The notes beneath the pieces were generated by a model. The model ran no database searches. It saw only the letters and a list, made by a program, of their open reading frames with translations, and was not told the DNA's origin. Positions 1 to 7,111 of a DNA stretch of 64,000 nucleotides are shown one piece after another; positions within the stretch are counted from its first letter, which is position 1, and every line of letters starts with the position of its first letter. The position numbers were made by a program, and so were the translations under genes. The stretch spans positions 97,001 to 161,000 of the forward strand of contig WBZZ01006516.1 of the NCBI GenBank assembly GCA_019918135.1, given 5' to 3'. Origin of the DNA: Paulinella micropora (taxonomy: Eukaryota; Cercozoa; Imbricatea; Euglyphida; Paulinellidae).

Positions 1-2
1 CA

Positions 3-1028
3 GGTGACGATCTTCACGGGATCAAGCAAAGGGCCGAGCGGCTGGGCTGGGAGACCAAGATGTTTGATCTAGAAAGGCTGGGGATCCCGGCGGATCCCGG
101 CGCCTGGCCTGCCGGCGTTGCTAGGCCGTCACCCAACAACGCCTGTGTACTGGTGATTCGGAACGGCGCGCAGCACTTGCTCACCCTAGGGGCACTGTCT
201 TTGGGGTTAGGGTTTGAGCACAACGACGACGACGTTCCGCTCTTGGAAGAAGAATTGTCGCAACTCACTTGGGATAACAGCTCGGCAGCTAGGTGTCGCG
301 GACGGGGGGTCAGCAAGCTCTCCACCTGTGCGTGTCTAGACTTTGGGGAATCTGACGCAGAACCGGACCATCAACAAAGAAGGGCTAGCACCGTTGCTTG
401 GGGCCGGCTCCCGTGGCTCGCTAGGCTCAAACGCGGGATCGAGGGGCTGGCCCCGGAGCTCCGTCGCCCCCTGCGAGCCCGCGGCAGCCTGTACCCCGAC
501 CGATACAACTACGGAGTTTATCCTCACGGGCACGCTCGTAGCCCGGGCGTGATCGGCGTAGGGTTGGGCTCCCCCATGGCTTTGCACTGGCATTGGTACC
601 TGCACTCGGCGGCGCTAGGCCGCCTAGTCTCCATCCCACTAGCGCGCGGCGACCTGTACATCATGTCCGCCATAAGCGCCGGGTCACAATGCCAGCAGAC
701 CTCCATTCCTACACTCCTGCACGCCACCGGCGGCCCCAAATACGTCGCGTTCACAAGACCCGCGCCCAAGCCCTCTAGGAAAAGAAAAAGAAGCTCCGAG
801 GGGCAGGCTGGGGCTGCTGCCGCGAGCTGGAAGGAGGACATCATCTGCCCCCGGGCTCCGGGGGCAGAGGGCGGGGGGGGGGGGGGTGCCCCCACCGCCC
901 CTTTCGCCACCCCGGCAGCTTCCGCTACCTTCCCTTCCCACGACCACCCCCCCGCCTTCCACAGACACCCCTGCGTTTGTGCTGCTGACGCCTCCTTTTA
1001 CCTCGCGAGCATGGGGCCGGGAGCTTGA
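3..1028 (+). CDS. 2OG-Fe(II) oxygenase-like protein, 5' end outside window
   Basis: The frame is open from the first bases, so the gene starts to the left; the first internal ATG is at 60. The layout matches a group of 2-oxoglutarate/Fe(II) oxygenases common in algae and their viruses: a segment ending LYPDRYNYG, then YPHGHAR, then VIGVGLGS, then RGDLYIMS and LLHATGG. In the family the first metal motif is usually HGD followed by Glu-Arg. Here it reads HGH, so a metal ligand may be changed. The distal part RGDLYIMS...HA is well kept. The tail after about codon 240 is basic (SRKRKR) and then low-complexity around a G run, so the C terminus is uncertain. The substrate cannot be read from the sequence. 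Family call is by motif recall only. Confidence 0.6.
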   Translation, partial: GDDLHGIKQRAERLGWETKMFDLERLGIPADPGAWPAGVARPSPNNACVLVIRNGAQHLLTLGALSLGLGFEHNDDDVPLLEEELSQLTWDNSSAARCRGRGVSKLSTCACLDFGESDAEPDHQQRRASTVAWGRLPWLARLKRGIEGLAPELRRPLRARGSLYPDRYNYGVYPHGHARSPGVIGVGLGSPMALHWHWYLHSAALGRLVSIPLARGDLYIMSAISAGSQCQQTSIPTLLHATGGPKYVAFTRPAPKPSRKRKRSSEGQAGAAAASWKEDIICPRAPGAEGGGGGGAPTAPFATPAASATFPSHDHPPAFHRHPCVCAADASFYLASMGPGA

Positions 1029-1152
1029 ATCCCCCAAAGACAAAGACTCTCACTATCACCCACTATCACCATCATCGTCACGCTAACGCGCTGGCTAACC
1101 GGCTGGCACGGGATGCGGACCGAAAAAAGTTTTTTTTTGGCAAAAGAGGTTT

Positions 1153-1161
1153 TTTATTAAA
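1153..1161. terminator. Two-way poly(A) signal between convergent genes
   Basis: TTTATTAAA carries ATTAAA on the plus strand and AATAAA on the minus strand. It lies between the end of the oxygenase gene (1028) and the end of the minus-strand repeat gene (1214), so one element could serve both mRNAs. Confidence 0.55.
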
Positions 1162-1213
1162 AGAAAAGTTGCTTTTTTTTGTCAGCAGGAGCCTTGCCCT
1201 CCCCCCCCCCCCC

Positions 1214-1417
1214 CTACGTATCAAACAGGCCATAGAAAAAATGGCGCGGGTCACTGGGCTTGGGCTGTCCCAAAGTTATGTCCGGCTCGTCGCAGTCTGC
1301 CCAGTACTCGTTCAAGGCTAAAGAGTAAAGTTTGTTCAAGAAACGCCGTCCCTCGGGACAATAGGTCGCGAGGTCTCCCTCCCAGACGCTCACCTCGCTC
1401 TTGGAAAACTGGCCCAA
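1214..1417 (-). CDS. C-terminal part of Cys-rich repeat protein
   Basis: This short open segment contains SVWEGDLATYCPEGRRFLNK, which matches the repeat signature LWESLDGYCEKGLNFWG in the neighbouring segment at 1390-2394. It is therefore the last repeat of the same ancestral gene on the minus strand. It ends with DPRHFFYGLFDT, close to the shared poly(A) signal at 1153. Function unknown. Confidence 0.5.
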   Translation of the reverse strand: MGQFSKSEVSVWEGDLATYCPEGRRFLNKLYSLALNEYWADCDEPDITLGQPKPSDPRHFFYGLFDT

Positions 1418-2394
1418 GAGCTCGATCTCTCAAAACAGGCGCCTGTGCTCCTTGTCTTGCAAAAACTCCAGGAACGGAACGGAGTAGCGGCACCCCCGCG
1501 CGCCCTCGCCCTGCCGTGGGACGCCGGCGAGGGCGACAAAGACCAAGTCTGCGACCCCCCCCCCCCCCCCTCCGCGTCGCGCTCGAGCTGGACCTGTTCT
1601 AAAATGTGCCCTCGCGCGGCGTACTGGACAAAGTCGGCTACGCGACGATTGAAGAACGCCCTCAAGGCCGCGCAGTTGCCCCTAGCAACTCCGTGCGCCA
1701 GCTCCCCACACGTGTGGTGTAGGTACGCCCGCAGAGCCGCCTCGTAGCCCTGCAGACAGCTGCGCAGAATGGGCGGGCCCCCGCGCGGCGCAGCTCCGGG
1801 GGGTTCGCCTATCCACGAACCCCAGAAATTCAGTCCTTTCTCGCAATACCCGTCTAGCGACTCCCACAGCTCTGGCTCATGTGTGCGGTGGGCCAGCTCT
1901 ACCAGCGGTTGTAGTATTGCGGGTGCTGGTTCTCCCGCCCTGTACAAAACCTTCTTCCACCTCCGCGGCTCTGCCACGCTCTGGCACGTCACCACGCATA
2001 GGGTCTGGCCCTGCCGCCCCGGGACCAGCCTGGCGTGCCTCGGTAGGTACTTCTCCTCTCTGCCACTGCTGTTCGAAAAGAGCCGCAGCGTGGCCGCGCG
2101 CCTCATCGTGTCCCGGTTAAAGGCGGCACACAGCGCTTTACACCTGGCGCTTTCCAGACACTCCCTGCAACCTCCCGCAGAGTCATCCTGTAGCTCCAGC
2201 TCCTGCGCGTCTGCAAATACCCGGGGGGCTGCATGCTTGTCCTCGCTGTCACAGTCCCGTGCCGAGTGGCTATGATCCACGTAAGCAGAGACAAGCTTGC
2301 TGCTGAAGAGGGGGGGCAGGACCAAAGGCCCGCGCCCCCAGGAGCCCCAGAAAAGCTTCCCTTCGCGGCAGTAATATTCCAGGCCTTCCCACAA
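1390..2394 (-). CDS. Middle part of Cys-rich repeat protein
   Basis: About 300 residues with at least two copies of a unit of roughly 150 residues. Each copy has a W-E-x-L-x-x-Y-C motif followed by FWGSW (EGLEYYCREGKLFWGSWG and ESLDGYCEKGLNFWGSWI), then a region with scattered Cys (CRECLESARCKALC) and an A-F-N-R motif. Coding-like sequence of the same type (TCLVACQQVAD, WKLVPCVRG) runs on upstream to about 2520, so the listed start is not the real one. The last 70 or so residues look out of register after a C run near 1560. The family is not recognised. The spaced Cys suggest metal binding or disulfides, and no signal peptide is seen. Confidence 0.5.
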   Translation of the reverse strand: MWEGLEYYCREGKLFWGSWGRGPLVLPPLFSSKLVSAYVDHSHSARDCDSEDKHAAPRVFADAQELELQDDSAGGCRECLESARCKALCAAFNRDTMRRAATLRLFSNSSGREEKYLPRHARLVPGRQGQTLCVVTCQSVAEPRRWKKVLYRAGEPAPAILQPLVELAHRTHEPELWESLDGYCEKGLNFWGSWIGEPPGAAPRGGPPILRSCLQGYEAALRAYLHHTCGELAHGVARGNCAALRAFFNRRVADFVQYAARGHILEQVQLERDAEGGGGGSQTWSLSPSPASHGRARARGGAATPFRSWSFCKTRSTGACFERSSSWASFPRAR

Positions 2395-2510
2395 ATCTTT
2401 CTCCTCGGTCGCCTTGCTGACCTCGCAAAGTTCGCTCAGCAGGTCCGGCGCTTTTCCTCTGACACAGGGGACTAGCTTCCATTTATGCGAATCCGCGACC
2501 TGCTGGCAGG

Positions 2511-2891
2511 CTACCAGGCACGTCGGCTCGGGCCCCTCCCTTGCTCCACGGCGTAGGCGCGTCTGGGCGCATAGTCTTCAAACCGCCCGCTCGTTTGGGA
2601 AGGCAGCCGCAGCACCACTCCGTCCACGACACTGGCTCGGAACACGGCACAGTGGGTAGTGCCACAGCGCCACCGCGCCAAACACGGCTGGCACATTTGC
2701 AAAGTCTCTGCTTGGATCTGCCAAGCCGAGTGCGCGAGCTGCGCCGGGCCCTTGGCAGGCGCAAGGCTCAGCTCGCGCACTCGGCAACTGCTGTCCGCCG
2801 AGCACTTGCCCCACCATACCGCCGACTCGTGCCCGTGCCTTAGGTACACACTCAGAAGTCCTACGTCAAACAGAGCCTTCGAGGCTGCCAT
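2511..2891 (-). CDS. N-terminal part of Cys-rich repeat protein
   Basis: Begins MAASKALFDVGLLSVYLRHG with a good ATG at 2891 and has no other plausible start, so it is likely the true N terminus of the repeat gene that runs to 1214. It has spaced Cys (CSADSSC, CQPCLARWRCG) like the downstream repeats; VYLRHGHES parallels AYLHHTCGE in the middle part. The gene is split across at least three open segments. The 5' flank is a long CT microsatellite. Family unknown. Confidence 0.5.
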   Translation of the reverse strand: MAASKALFDVGLLSVYLRHGHESAVWWGKCSADSSCRVRELSLAPAKGPAQLAHSAWQIQAETLQMCQPCLARWRCGTTHCAVFRASVVDGVVLRLPSQTSGRFEDYAPRRAYAVEQGRGPSRRAW

Positions 2892-2905
2892 TCTGTGTCT
2901 CTCGC

Positions 2906-2909
<4 letters not shown>

Positions 2910-2954
<45 letters not shown>
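2910..2954 (+). repeat. (CT)n microsatellite
   Basis: About 20 CT units directly upstream of the minus-strand repeat gene, followed by a G run near 2990-3003. It may be part of the promoter or simple slippage DNA. Confidence 0.85.
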
Positions 2955-2958
<4 letters not shown>

Positions 2959-3063
2959 CCCCACCTGCCCTCTTTGTAATATCATCATCGGGGGGGGGGG
3001 GGGAGGGCACCCGGCGCCCAAGTTGCTAGAGAGAGGGGGGGGGTGCCCCCCCCTTTTGTCCTT

Positions 3064-3549
3064 ATGTGCTTTGAAAAAGCAGGACAGGGGGAACAGCTCT
3101 ACCTTAAAAAAATGGAAAAGCCATCGATGCTTCCAAAGCAGGTTTTCCGCTGGGGGGGCTGGCAGCAGAACCACGAGCTCAGCTACCACCCGCCCGAGTC
3201 AGTCGCTGTTTTTTGGTTGCACAAAACAGGACAGCTAGTCACGGGCCAGGATGTCAAAACAAAGCAGCAAACCCAGACTATTAACCATTCTAGCCACACA
3301 GAGCGTTTGGTCGTCATGACGGCCATCAGCAAGCACGACTGTAAAGAGGCAGAGATGGAACGCCTGTGTGCCGCTGCGCGGGAAAAGAGCGGGCACAAAG
3401 GCAAGCCACTCGAAGTAGTCATCTTTTCTACCAAAGAAAACGACGTACTGTACCAAGAAATTTACAGAGACAACAAACTCCTGCGAATTGTCATTCGCAG
3501 AGGTAGGGAAAGCGAAAACGTACAAGATCGGTGGTTAGCAGATCGCTAA
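3064..3549 (+). CDS. Hypothetical basic protein
   Basis: Codes for about 160 residues without a recognised domain. Two starts are possible: ATG 3064 (MCFEKAGQGE) or ATG 3112 (MEKPSMLPKQVF). The second has an A-rich context and sits where the sequence starts to look like protein. The body is charged, with HDCKEAEMERLCAAAREKSG and a C-terminal LLRIVIRRGRESENV. AATAAA follows 44 bases after the stop, supporting a real transcript. Neighbours give no clue to the role. Confidence 0.5.
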   Translation: MCFEKAGQGEQLYLKKMEKPSMLPKQVFRWGGWQQNHELSYHPPESVAVFWLHKTGQLVTGQDVKTKQQTQTINHSSHTERLVVMTAISKHDCKEAEMERLCAAAREKSGHKGKPLEVVIFSTKENDVLYQEIYRDNKLLRIVIRRGRESENVQDRWLADR

Positions 3550-3593
3550 ATTCTGCGGTGCTTCGGTGTCTGCCTATATATCAGACTCTGTTT

Positions 3594-3599
3594 AATAAA
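3594..3599 (+). terminator. Poly(A) signal AATAAA
   Basis: AATAAA within TTTAATAAAAAAAA lies 44 bases past the stop of the 3064-3549 gene. Confidence 0.55.
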
Positions 3600-3731
3600 A
3601 AAAATGTACACACGCAACCACGCGGGGGAGGATGTGTGAAAGGGGGGGGGGGTGCTCCCCTCCCCCTCATTGTCTCTTTCTTCCAGCCCCCGCTGGCAGC
3701 GGAACAGAAAAGGAAAACAAGGGTCGGCAGC

Positions 3732-4370
3732 ATGGAAACGTCATCCATACCCGAATACTGGCTCGAGATCGAGCTCGAGCCTCTGATGGAGCTCGAGCCC
3801 CTGACGGAGCTCCCTCCGCTACTAATTCCAGCCTCCCCACTGGAGGCTGGACCCCACCCCCCGCCTCTCACCACCACCACCGCCACTGCCACACGACGAA
3901 AGGAACATGTCTGCGGAGACTGCGACCGAGCCTTCGCGCAATCCCACGACCTTACTGTCCACCGCAGACGCATGCACACAGGCGAAAAACCTTTCCCCTG
4001 TCCACATTGCGCCAAGAGCTTTGCGGTTGCCAGCCAACGCGCACTGCACCTGCGAAGACACACGGGACAAAAGCCCTTTACTTGCCAGCATTGCCCGCTC
4101 ACCTTTGCTGCTCCGGCTCAGCTGCGGACTCACGTCGAGCGCGTGCATTGGGCAGAAAAGTCTCGGGTTTGTGACTTCTGCGGCCAAGGCTTTTTTAACA
4201 AATACCTCCTCACCATGCACACCCGGCGGAAGCATACGCTCGTGAGGCCTTACGCCTGCGGAGACTGCGGCAAGCCTTATTACGCCAACCACCTTTTACA
4301 AGACACCGCAGAAAAAAGCACCAGGCTTTTCCTCCCCCCCCAAACCCCCCGGCGTCGAAGCCTATTATAA
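3732..4370 (+). CDS. C2H2 zinc-finger protein with acidic N terminus
   Basis: Four complete C2H2 fingers follow each other: HVCGDCDRAF...H...H, FPCPHCAKSF...H...H, FTCQHCPLTF...H...H and VCDFCGQGFF...H...H. TGEKPF and TGQKPF linkers join the first three, the mark of DNA-binding finger arrays. A fifth motif (YACGDCGKPYYANHLL) keeps both Cys but no His pair. The N terminus has an acidic-hydrophobic repeat (EIELEPLMELEPLTELPPL) that resembles an activation segment. Start ATG 3732 is chosen because upstream codons are low-complexity. Likely a nuclear DNA-binding regulator, viral or for host genes; the target cannot be read. The gene ends just before a two-way poly(A) signal at 4386. Confidence 0.85.
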   Translation: METSSIPEYWLEIELEPLMELEPLTELPPLLIPASPLEAGPHPPPLTTTTATATRRKEHVCGDCDRAFAQSHDLTVHRRRMHTGEKPFPCPHCAKSFAVASQRALHLRRHTGQKPFTCQHCPLTFAAPAQLRTHVERVHWAEKSRVCDFCGQGFFNKYLLTMHTRRKHTLVRPYACGDCGKPYYANHLLQDTAEKSTRLFLPPQTPRRRSLL

Positions 4371-4385
4371 AGTAAATTCACGTTT

Positions 4386-4394
4386 TTTATTAAA
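4386..4394. terminator. Two-way poly(A) signal
   Basis: TTTATTAAA again, in nearly the same context (TTTTTTATTAAAAGAAA) as at 1153. It lies 15 bases past the zinc-finger stop and could also serve a minus-strand transcript ending here. Confidence 0.5.
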
Positions 4395-4720
4395 AGAAAC
4401 TTTTTTTCTCAGTTCTTCCTGCAGCTGCGTTCTGGCCCTGCCTCTTTCACCCAACGTACGTCCCGGTGAGCTGAGACAAGTGGGGGTTCCCTGCTCTGTA
4501 CAGGATTTGAAGCACGATGTCGTCGATCCATTCCTTTTGCAAAGCAAGACAGAAAGAAATGGGGGGGGGGCGCACCCCCCTCCTTCGGGGGGGGGGGGGA
4601 GAGTTTGGCGACGAGAGAGACACACACCCCCCCCACCCCCCCAAACCATGCCCAGCACCGACACAAAACACACTGGATTAGCTTGGCCAGACCTCTGTTT
4701 TTCTTTGTAGGCAAAGCACT
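4395..4720. other. Intergenic stretch with G/C runs
   Basis: Holds a G-run/C-run hairpin at about 4561-4600 and a C run near 4630. On the minus strand 4447-4560 could encode a short peptide (ALQKEWIDDIVLQILYRAG) that looks protein-like and would use the poly(A) signal at 4386. No convincing start was found, so it is not called a gene. Confidence 0.4.
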
Positions 4721-5533
4721 ATGCGGCGTGCACTAGTGACCGAGCCGGCGAGACGTCAGAAAAGGCCCAAGCTGGGCGACAATGCGACTTACTTGCAGGA
4801 GCTCGCACGTGAAGGCGTCATCCAACCATACCTGAACGGGCTGCGACTAGACGACCACCAGGCGTGGCTAGCGGAGTTTGACTCGCAGGGTTTCTGCGTG
4901 ATCGAGAACGCCATCTCGCCAACCGACGTCGCCTCGCTGCTCGAACTGTTGAATGCCGACTTGAGGCGCATCAACCCGCTGATCGACCCGCGCGACCCTG
5001 AGACCTGGACCAACAACAACTGGCCGGGCATAAACTCTGTAGGTATCATCAAGGACAACAAGACAGGCATTCAACACTCTCGCTTTATGTGGGCGGCTCG
5101 GCAGCTGGTATGGCGCACCAACGTCTTCCAACTCGCCCTGGACGTCCAGCCCGGTCAAAGCTGTCTCAGCAGCTTTGACACCTGCAGCATTTTTCGTGAT
5201 TTTACGTACAATCCGACGTACAAACCCAAGGACGCCTTGCCGCACATGGACAAGGGCGCCACGCCCGCACCAGCGCTGAGCGGGCGTCGCTGCCTGCAGG
5301 GCATGCTCTGCCTCACCGACACTAGCTTTGAGACAGGAGGCTTTGCCGCGGTCACGGGCTCCCAGCGATTGCACGCCAAGGTGCTCGAGCTCATGAAGCC
5401 GCGCCGCGGTGTCAACTACGTGCCCTACGGCGACAAAGCGCTCCAAGTCCAGCGTCTGGTCTTTGACCCCCAGGGGCTCGTCTGGTACATGCCGCACGTG
5501 CGGGGTCTCTGCTCTTGTTTGATTCGGCGGTGA
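4721..5533 (+). CDS. PhyH-like 2OG dioxygenase, N-terminal part
   Basis: Starts at ATG 4721 (MRRALVTEPARRQKRPKLGD), with a basic N terminus. The fold markers of phytanoyl-CoA dioxygenase-type enzymes are visible: an entry helix with GFCVIENAISPTDVASL (residues 57-73), GIQHSRFMWAARQLVW, SFDTCSIFRDF, and the iron-binding HMD at residues 175-177 inside LPHMDKGA. A lid-like GMLCLTDTSFETGGF and the GSQRLH segment follow. The distal His and Arg expected in the family lie in the next segment (5515-5914). Members hydroxylate small metabolites, lipids or protein side chains; the substrate here is unknown. It sits upstream of the primase gene with its own poly(A) signal at 5928. Confidence 0.75.
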   Translation: MRRALVTEPARRQKRPKLGDNATYLQELAREGVIQPYLNGLRLDDHQAWLAEFDSQGFCVIENAISPTDVASLLELLNADLRRINPLIDPRDPETWTNNNWPGINSVGIIKDNKTGIQHSRFMWAARQLVWRTNVFQLALDVQPGQSCLSSFDTCSIFRDFTYNPTYKPKDALPHMDKGATPAPALSGRRCLQGMLCLTDTSFETGGFAAVTGSQRLHAKVLELMKPRRGVNYVPYGDKALQVQRLVFDPQGLVWYMPHVRGLCSCLIRR

Positions 5534-5914
5534 CGCACACTAACATACCAGCACGCACTACCGCCCCCAAGCCACCGGACCCGACCTCCTCCCCCTGGCT
5601 GCGAGTGGCGGCGTTTGTCAACCTGGTCCCCGCCTCGCTCTTGGGCCAGGCGGAGCTCGCCAAGGTACGCCGCGATCGCGAAGAGTTCGTGCGGCGGGGG
5701 GGCCCAGACCAATCACTACGTGACCTACGACAGCGCTGGCAAGCCCATGGCTATTACGCAGCAGCTGGCTTACCCCCGCCACAAGTCCTTCCGACCCCTG
5801 CAGAGCTGTGCGCTCCTGAGAGACTATGGAGCCTTGGTGCTCGGCACGGGGGGCATGCTGCCCCCCGAACCCCCCCTGCTATCCCCGCCAGCCTGCGCCA
5901 GCGGGCTGGGCTAA
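5515..5914 (+). pseudogene. PhyH-like dioxygenase, C-terminal part
   Basis: Contains FDSAVTHTNIPART, which carries the distal metal His and the following Arg of PhyH-type enzymes, then LRVAAFVNLVPASL, and further on NHYVTYDSAGKPMAITQQ and YPRHKSFRPL. It continues the dioxygenase at 4721 but is spread over two frames, so the gene has about two interruptions here. The last codons run into a composite palindromic element (5848-5910), which supplies the apparent C terminus. Confidence 0.6.
5848..5910 (-). repeat. Composite palindromic element, copy 1
   Basis: About 63 bases made of two hairpins: GGGGGGCATGCTGCCCCCC and GCCTGCGCCAGCGGGC with a short spacer. Read on the minus strand it matches 6587-6650 closely, so it is the same element in opposite orientation. 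It lies at the very end of the dioxygenase coding region. Confidence 0.75.
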
Positions 5915-5927
5915 AAATTGTATTTTT

Positions 5928-5933
5928 ATTAAA
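5928..5933 (+). terminator. Poly(A) signal ATTAAA
   Basis: ATTAAA in TATTTTTATTAAAG just past the dioxygenase region. The following 5940-6110 is purine-rich (A/G) with G runs and no gene. Confidence 0.5.
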
Positions 5934-6190
5934 GAAGACGTTTCTCTCTTTCTATGCTAAACCTTCCGCAAAACATGAAAAAAAAGGAGAGGGAGGGGGG
6001 GGAGGGGGGGGAGGCGGAGACAGGCGAGGAAGGAGGGGAAGGGGGGGGGGAGAGAGACGGAAGGGGGGGGAGGGGAAGGTAGGGAAAGGGGATAGTAATT
6101 ATTAGAGCTTGCTTCTTTCTGTCTCCTTCCTTCCTGCAAAGTTAAGAGAGTCTTTTGCGCAAACCCCCCCCCCCTCCCATATACACAAAA

Positions 6191-6940
6191 ATGGCGGCGG
6201 CCGCCCAGGCACGGCGGGCGCCCCGCAGGGTCCTGCTGACGCGGGGGCTACCCAGGCCAGTCTCTCTGTTCGAGTCGGGCGGCGCCAGTTCCTACCCGTC
6301 TCTCTCTTGTTTCGCCGAGGGCAATTCCCAGAACCACCAGTTCTTTTACAAGCTCATGTTACCCCCCGCCCCAGACGCGCAGGGGCGGCCCGGCTTGTCC
6401 GAGCGCCACCTGGTCGGCTCCTGTCCGGACCCCCGGACCTTTTACGAAGACATCTACCGCTGCGTCAACCCGATGGAGCGCAGCTTTTTCGTCATCATAC
6501 AGGGGCCGTGTGCCCTCTACTTTGACTTGGAGTGGTACTCGCAAGGAGAAGCAGACCCTAGCGCAGCGCGGCGTCTGCGCGCGCTGCCCAGCCCGCTGGC
6601 GCGGGCTGGAGGGAGGAGCAGGGGGGGCTCGGGGGGCAGCATGCCCCCCGGGGCCGGCACTGCGGGGCCGGCTGGTACAAAAACTCGTTCCATGTCGCTT
6701 TTCCCAACGTTGTCTTTGACAGCGTCCACGACGCGGGGGCTTTCGTCAAACACTGGCTCATGCAACAAACATACACCCTCCCCAGCGGCTATGGTTCACG
6801 CCCGACGCCTACAGAGAGCCTCCCCCCCGGCCTCTGCGGAACAGCTGCATCCACACGCACGCAGGACCTCCTTCTTCCCACGGGGGGCAGTATGCCCCCC
6901 GCCAGCATGCCTCCCGAGACCCCAATGCTCTCTTCTCTAG
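6191..6940 (+). CDS. Archaeo-eukaryotic primase, N-terminal part
   Basis: Starts at ATG 6191 in a good context (AAAAATGGC). It encodes SQNHQFFYKLML, a FYEDIYRCVNPMERSFFV segment and ALYFDLEWYSQ. FDLEW is the first catalytic motif (D-x-E) of AEP primases of the type joined to origin-binding helicases in ASFV F1055L and mimivirus-like proteins. After about codon 135 a composite palindromic element (6587-6650) interrupts the domain. Past it the second motif (NSFHVAFPNVVFD, S-x-H) is visible near 6690 in another frame. So the primase domain is recognisable but broken up. It would make primers at the replication fork together with the helicase downstream. Confidence 0.75.
   Translation: MAAAAQARRAPRRVLLTRGLPRPVSLFESGGASSYPSLSCFAEGNSQNHQFFYKLMLPPAPDAQGRPGLSERHLVGSCPDPRTFYEDIYRCVNPMERSFFVIIQGPCALYFDLEWYSQGEADPSAARRLRALPSPLARAGGRSRGGSGGSMPPGAGTAGPAGTKTRSMSLFPTLSLTASTTRGLSSNTGSCNKHTPSPAAMVHARRLQRASPPASAEQLHPHARRTSFFPRGAVCPPPACLPRPQCSLL
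6587..6650 (+). repeat. Composite palindromic element, copy 2 (inside primase gene)
   Basis: CCAGCCCGC-TGGC-GCGGGCTGG hairpin, a G/A-rich spacer, then GGGGGGCAGCATGCCCCCC hairpin. It is the reverse complement of 5848-5910 with few differences. It sits between the first and second catalytic motifs of the primase. A further partial copy with only the second hairpin type is at 6881-6900, and one with only the first at 7021-7040. Confidence 0.75.
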
Positions 6941-7111
6941 CTCGCTCCAGCGCTGCACACACACACCGCGCCTACAGTCACCACCACGTCTTCGTCGCCT
7001 ACCACTACCAGCACACTAACCAGCCCGCTAGCGCGGGCTGGAGGAGAAGGCAGGGACTCAGACGCTAGCGAGCTGAGTGATCTGGTCCTCGAGCTTCGCA
7101 TCGACACCAGC

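Noticed and set aside
4447-4671. Small minus-strand gene (QKEWIDDIVLQILYRAG)
   Set aside because: The short stretch is protein-like but lacks a start and most of the frame is Pro/Arg from C runs; noted only in the intergenic entry.
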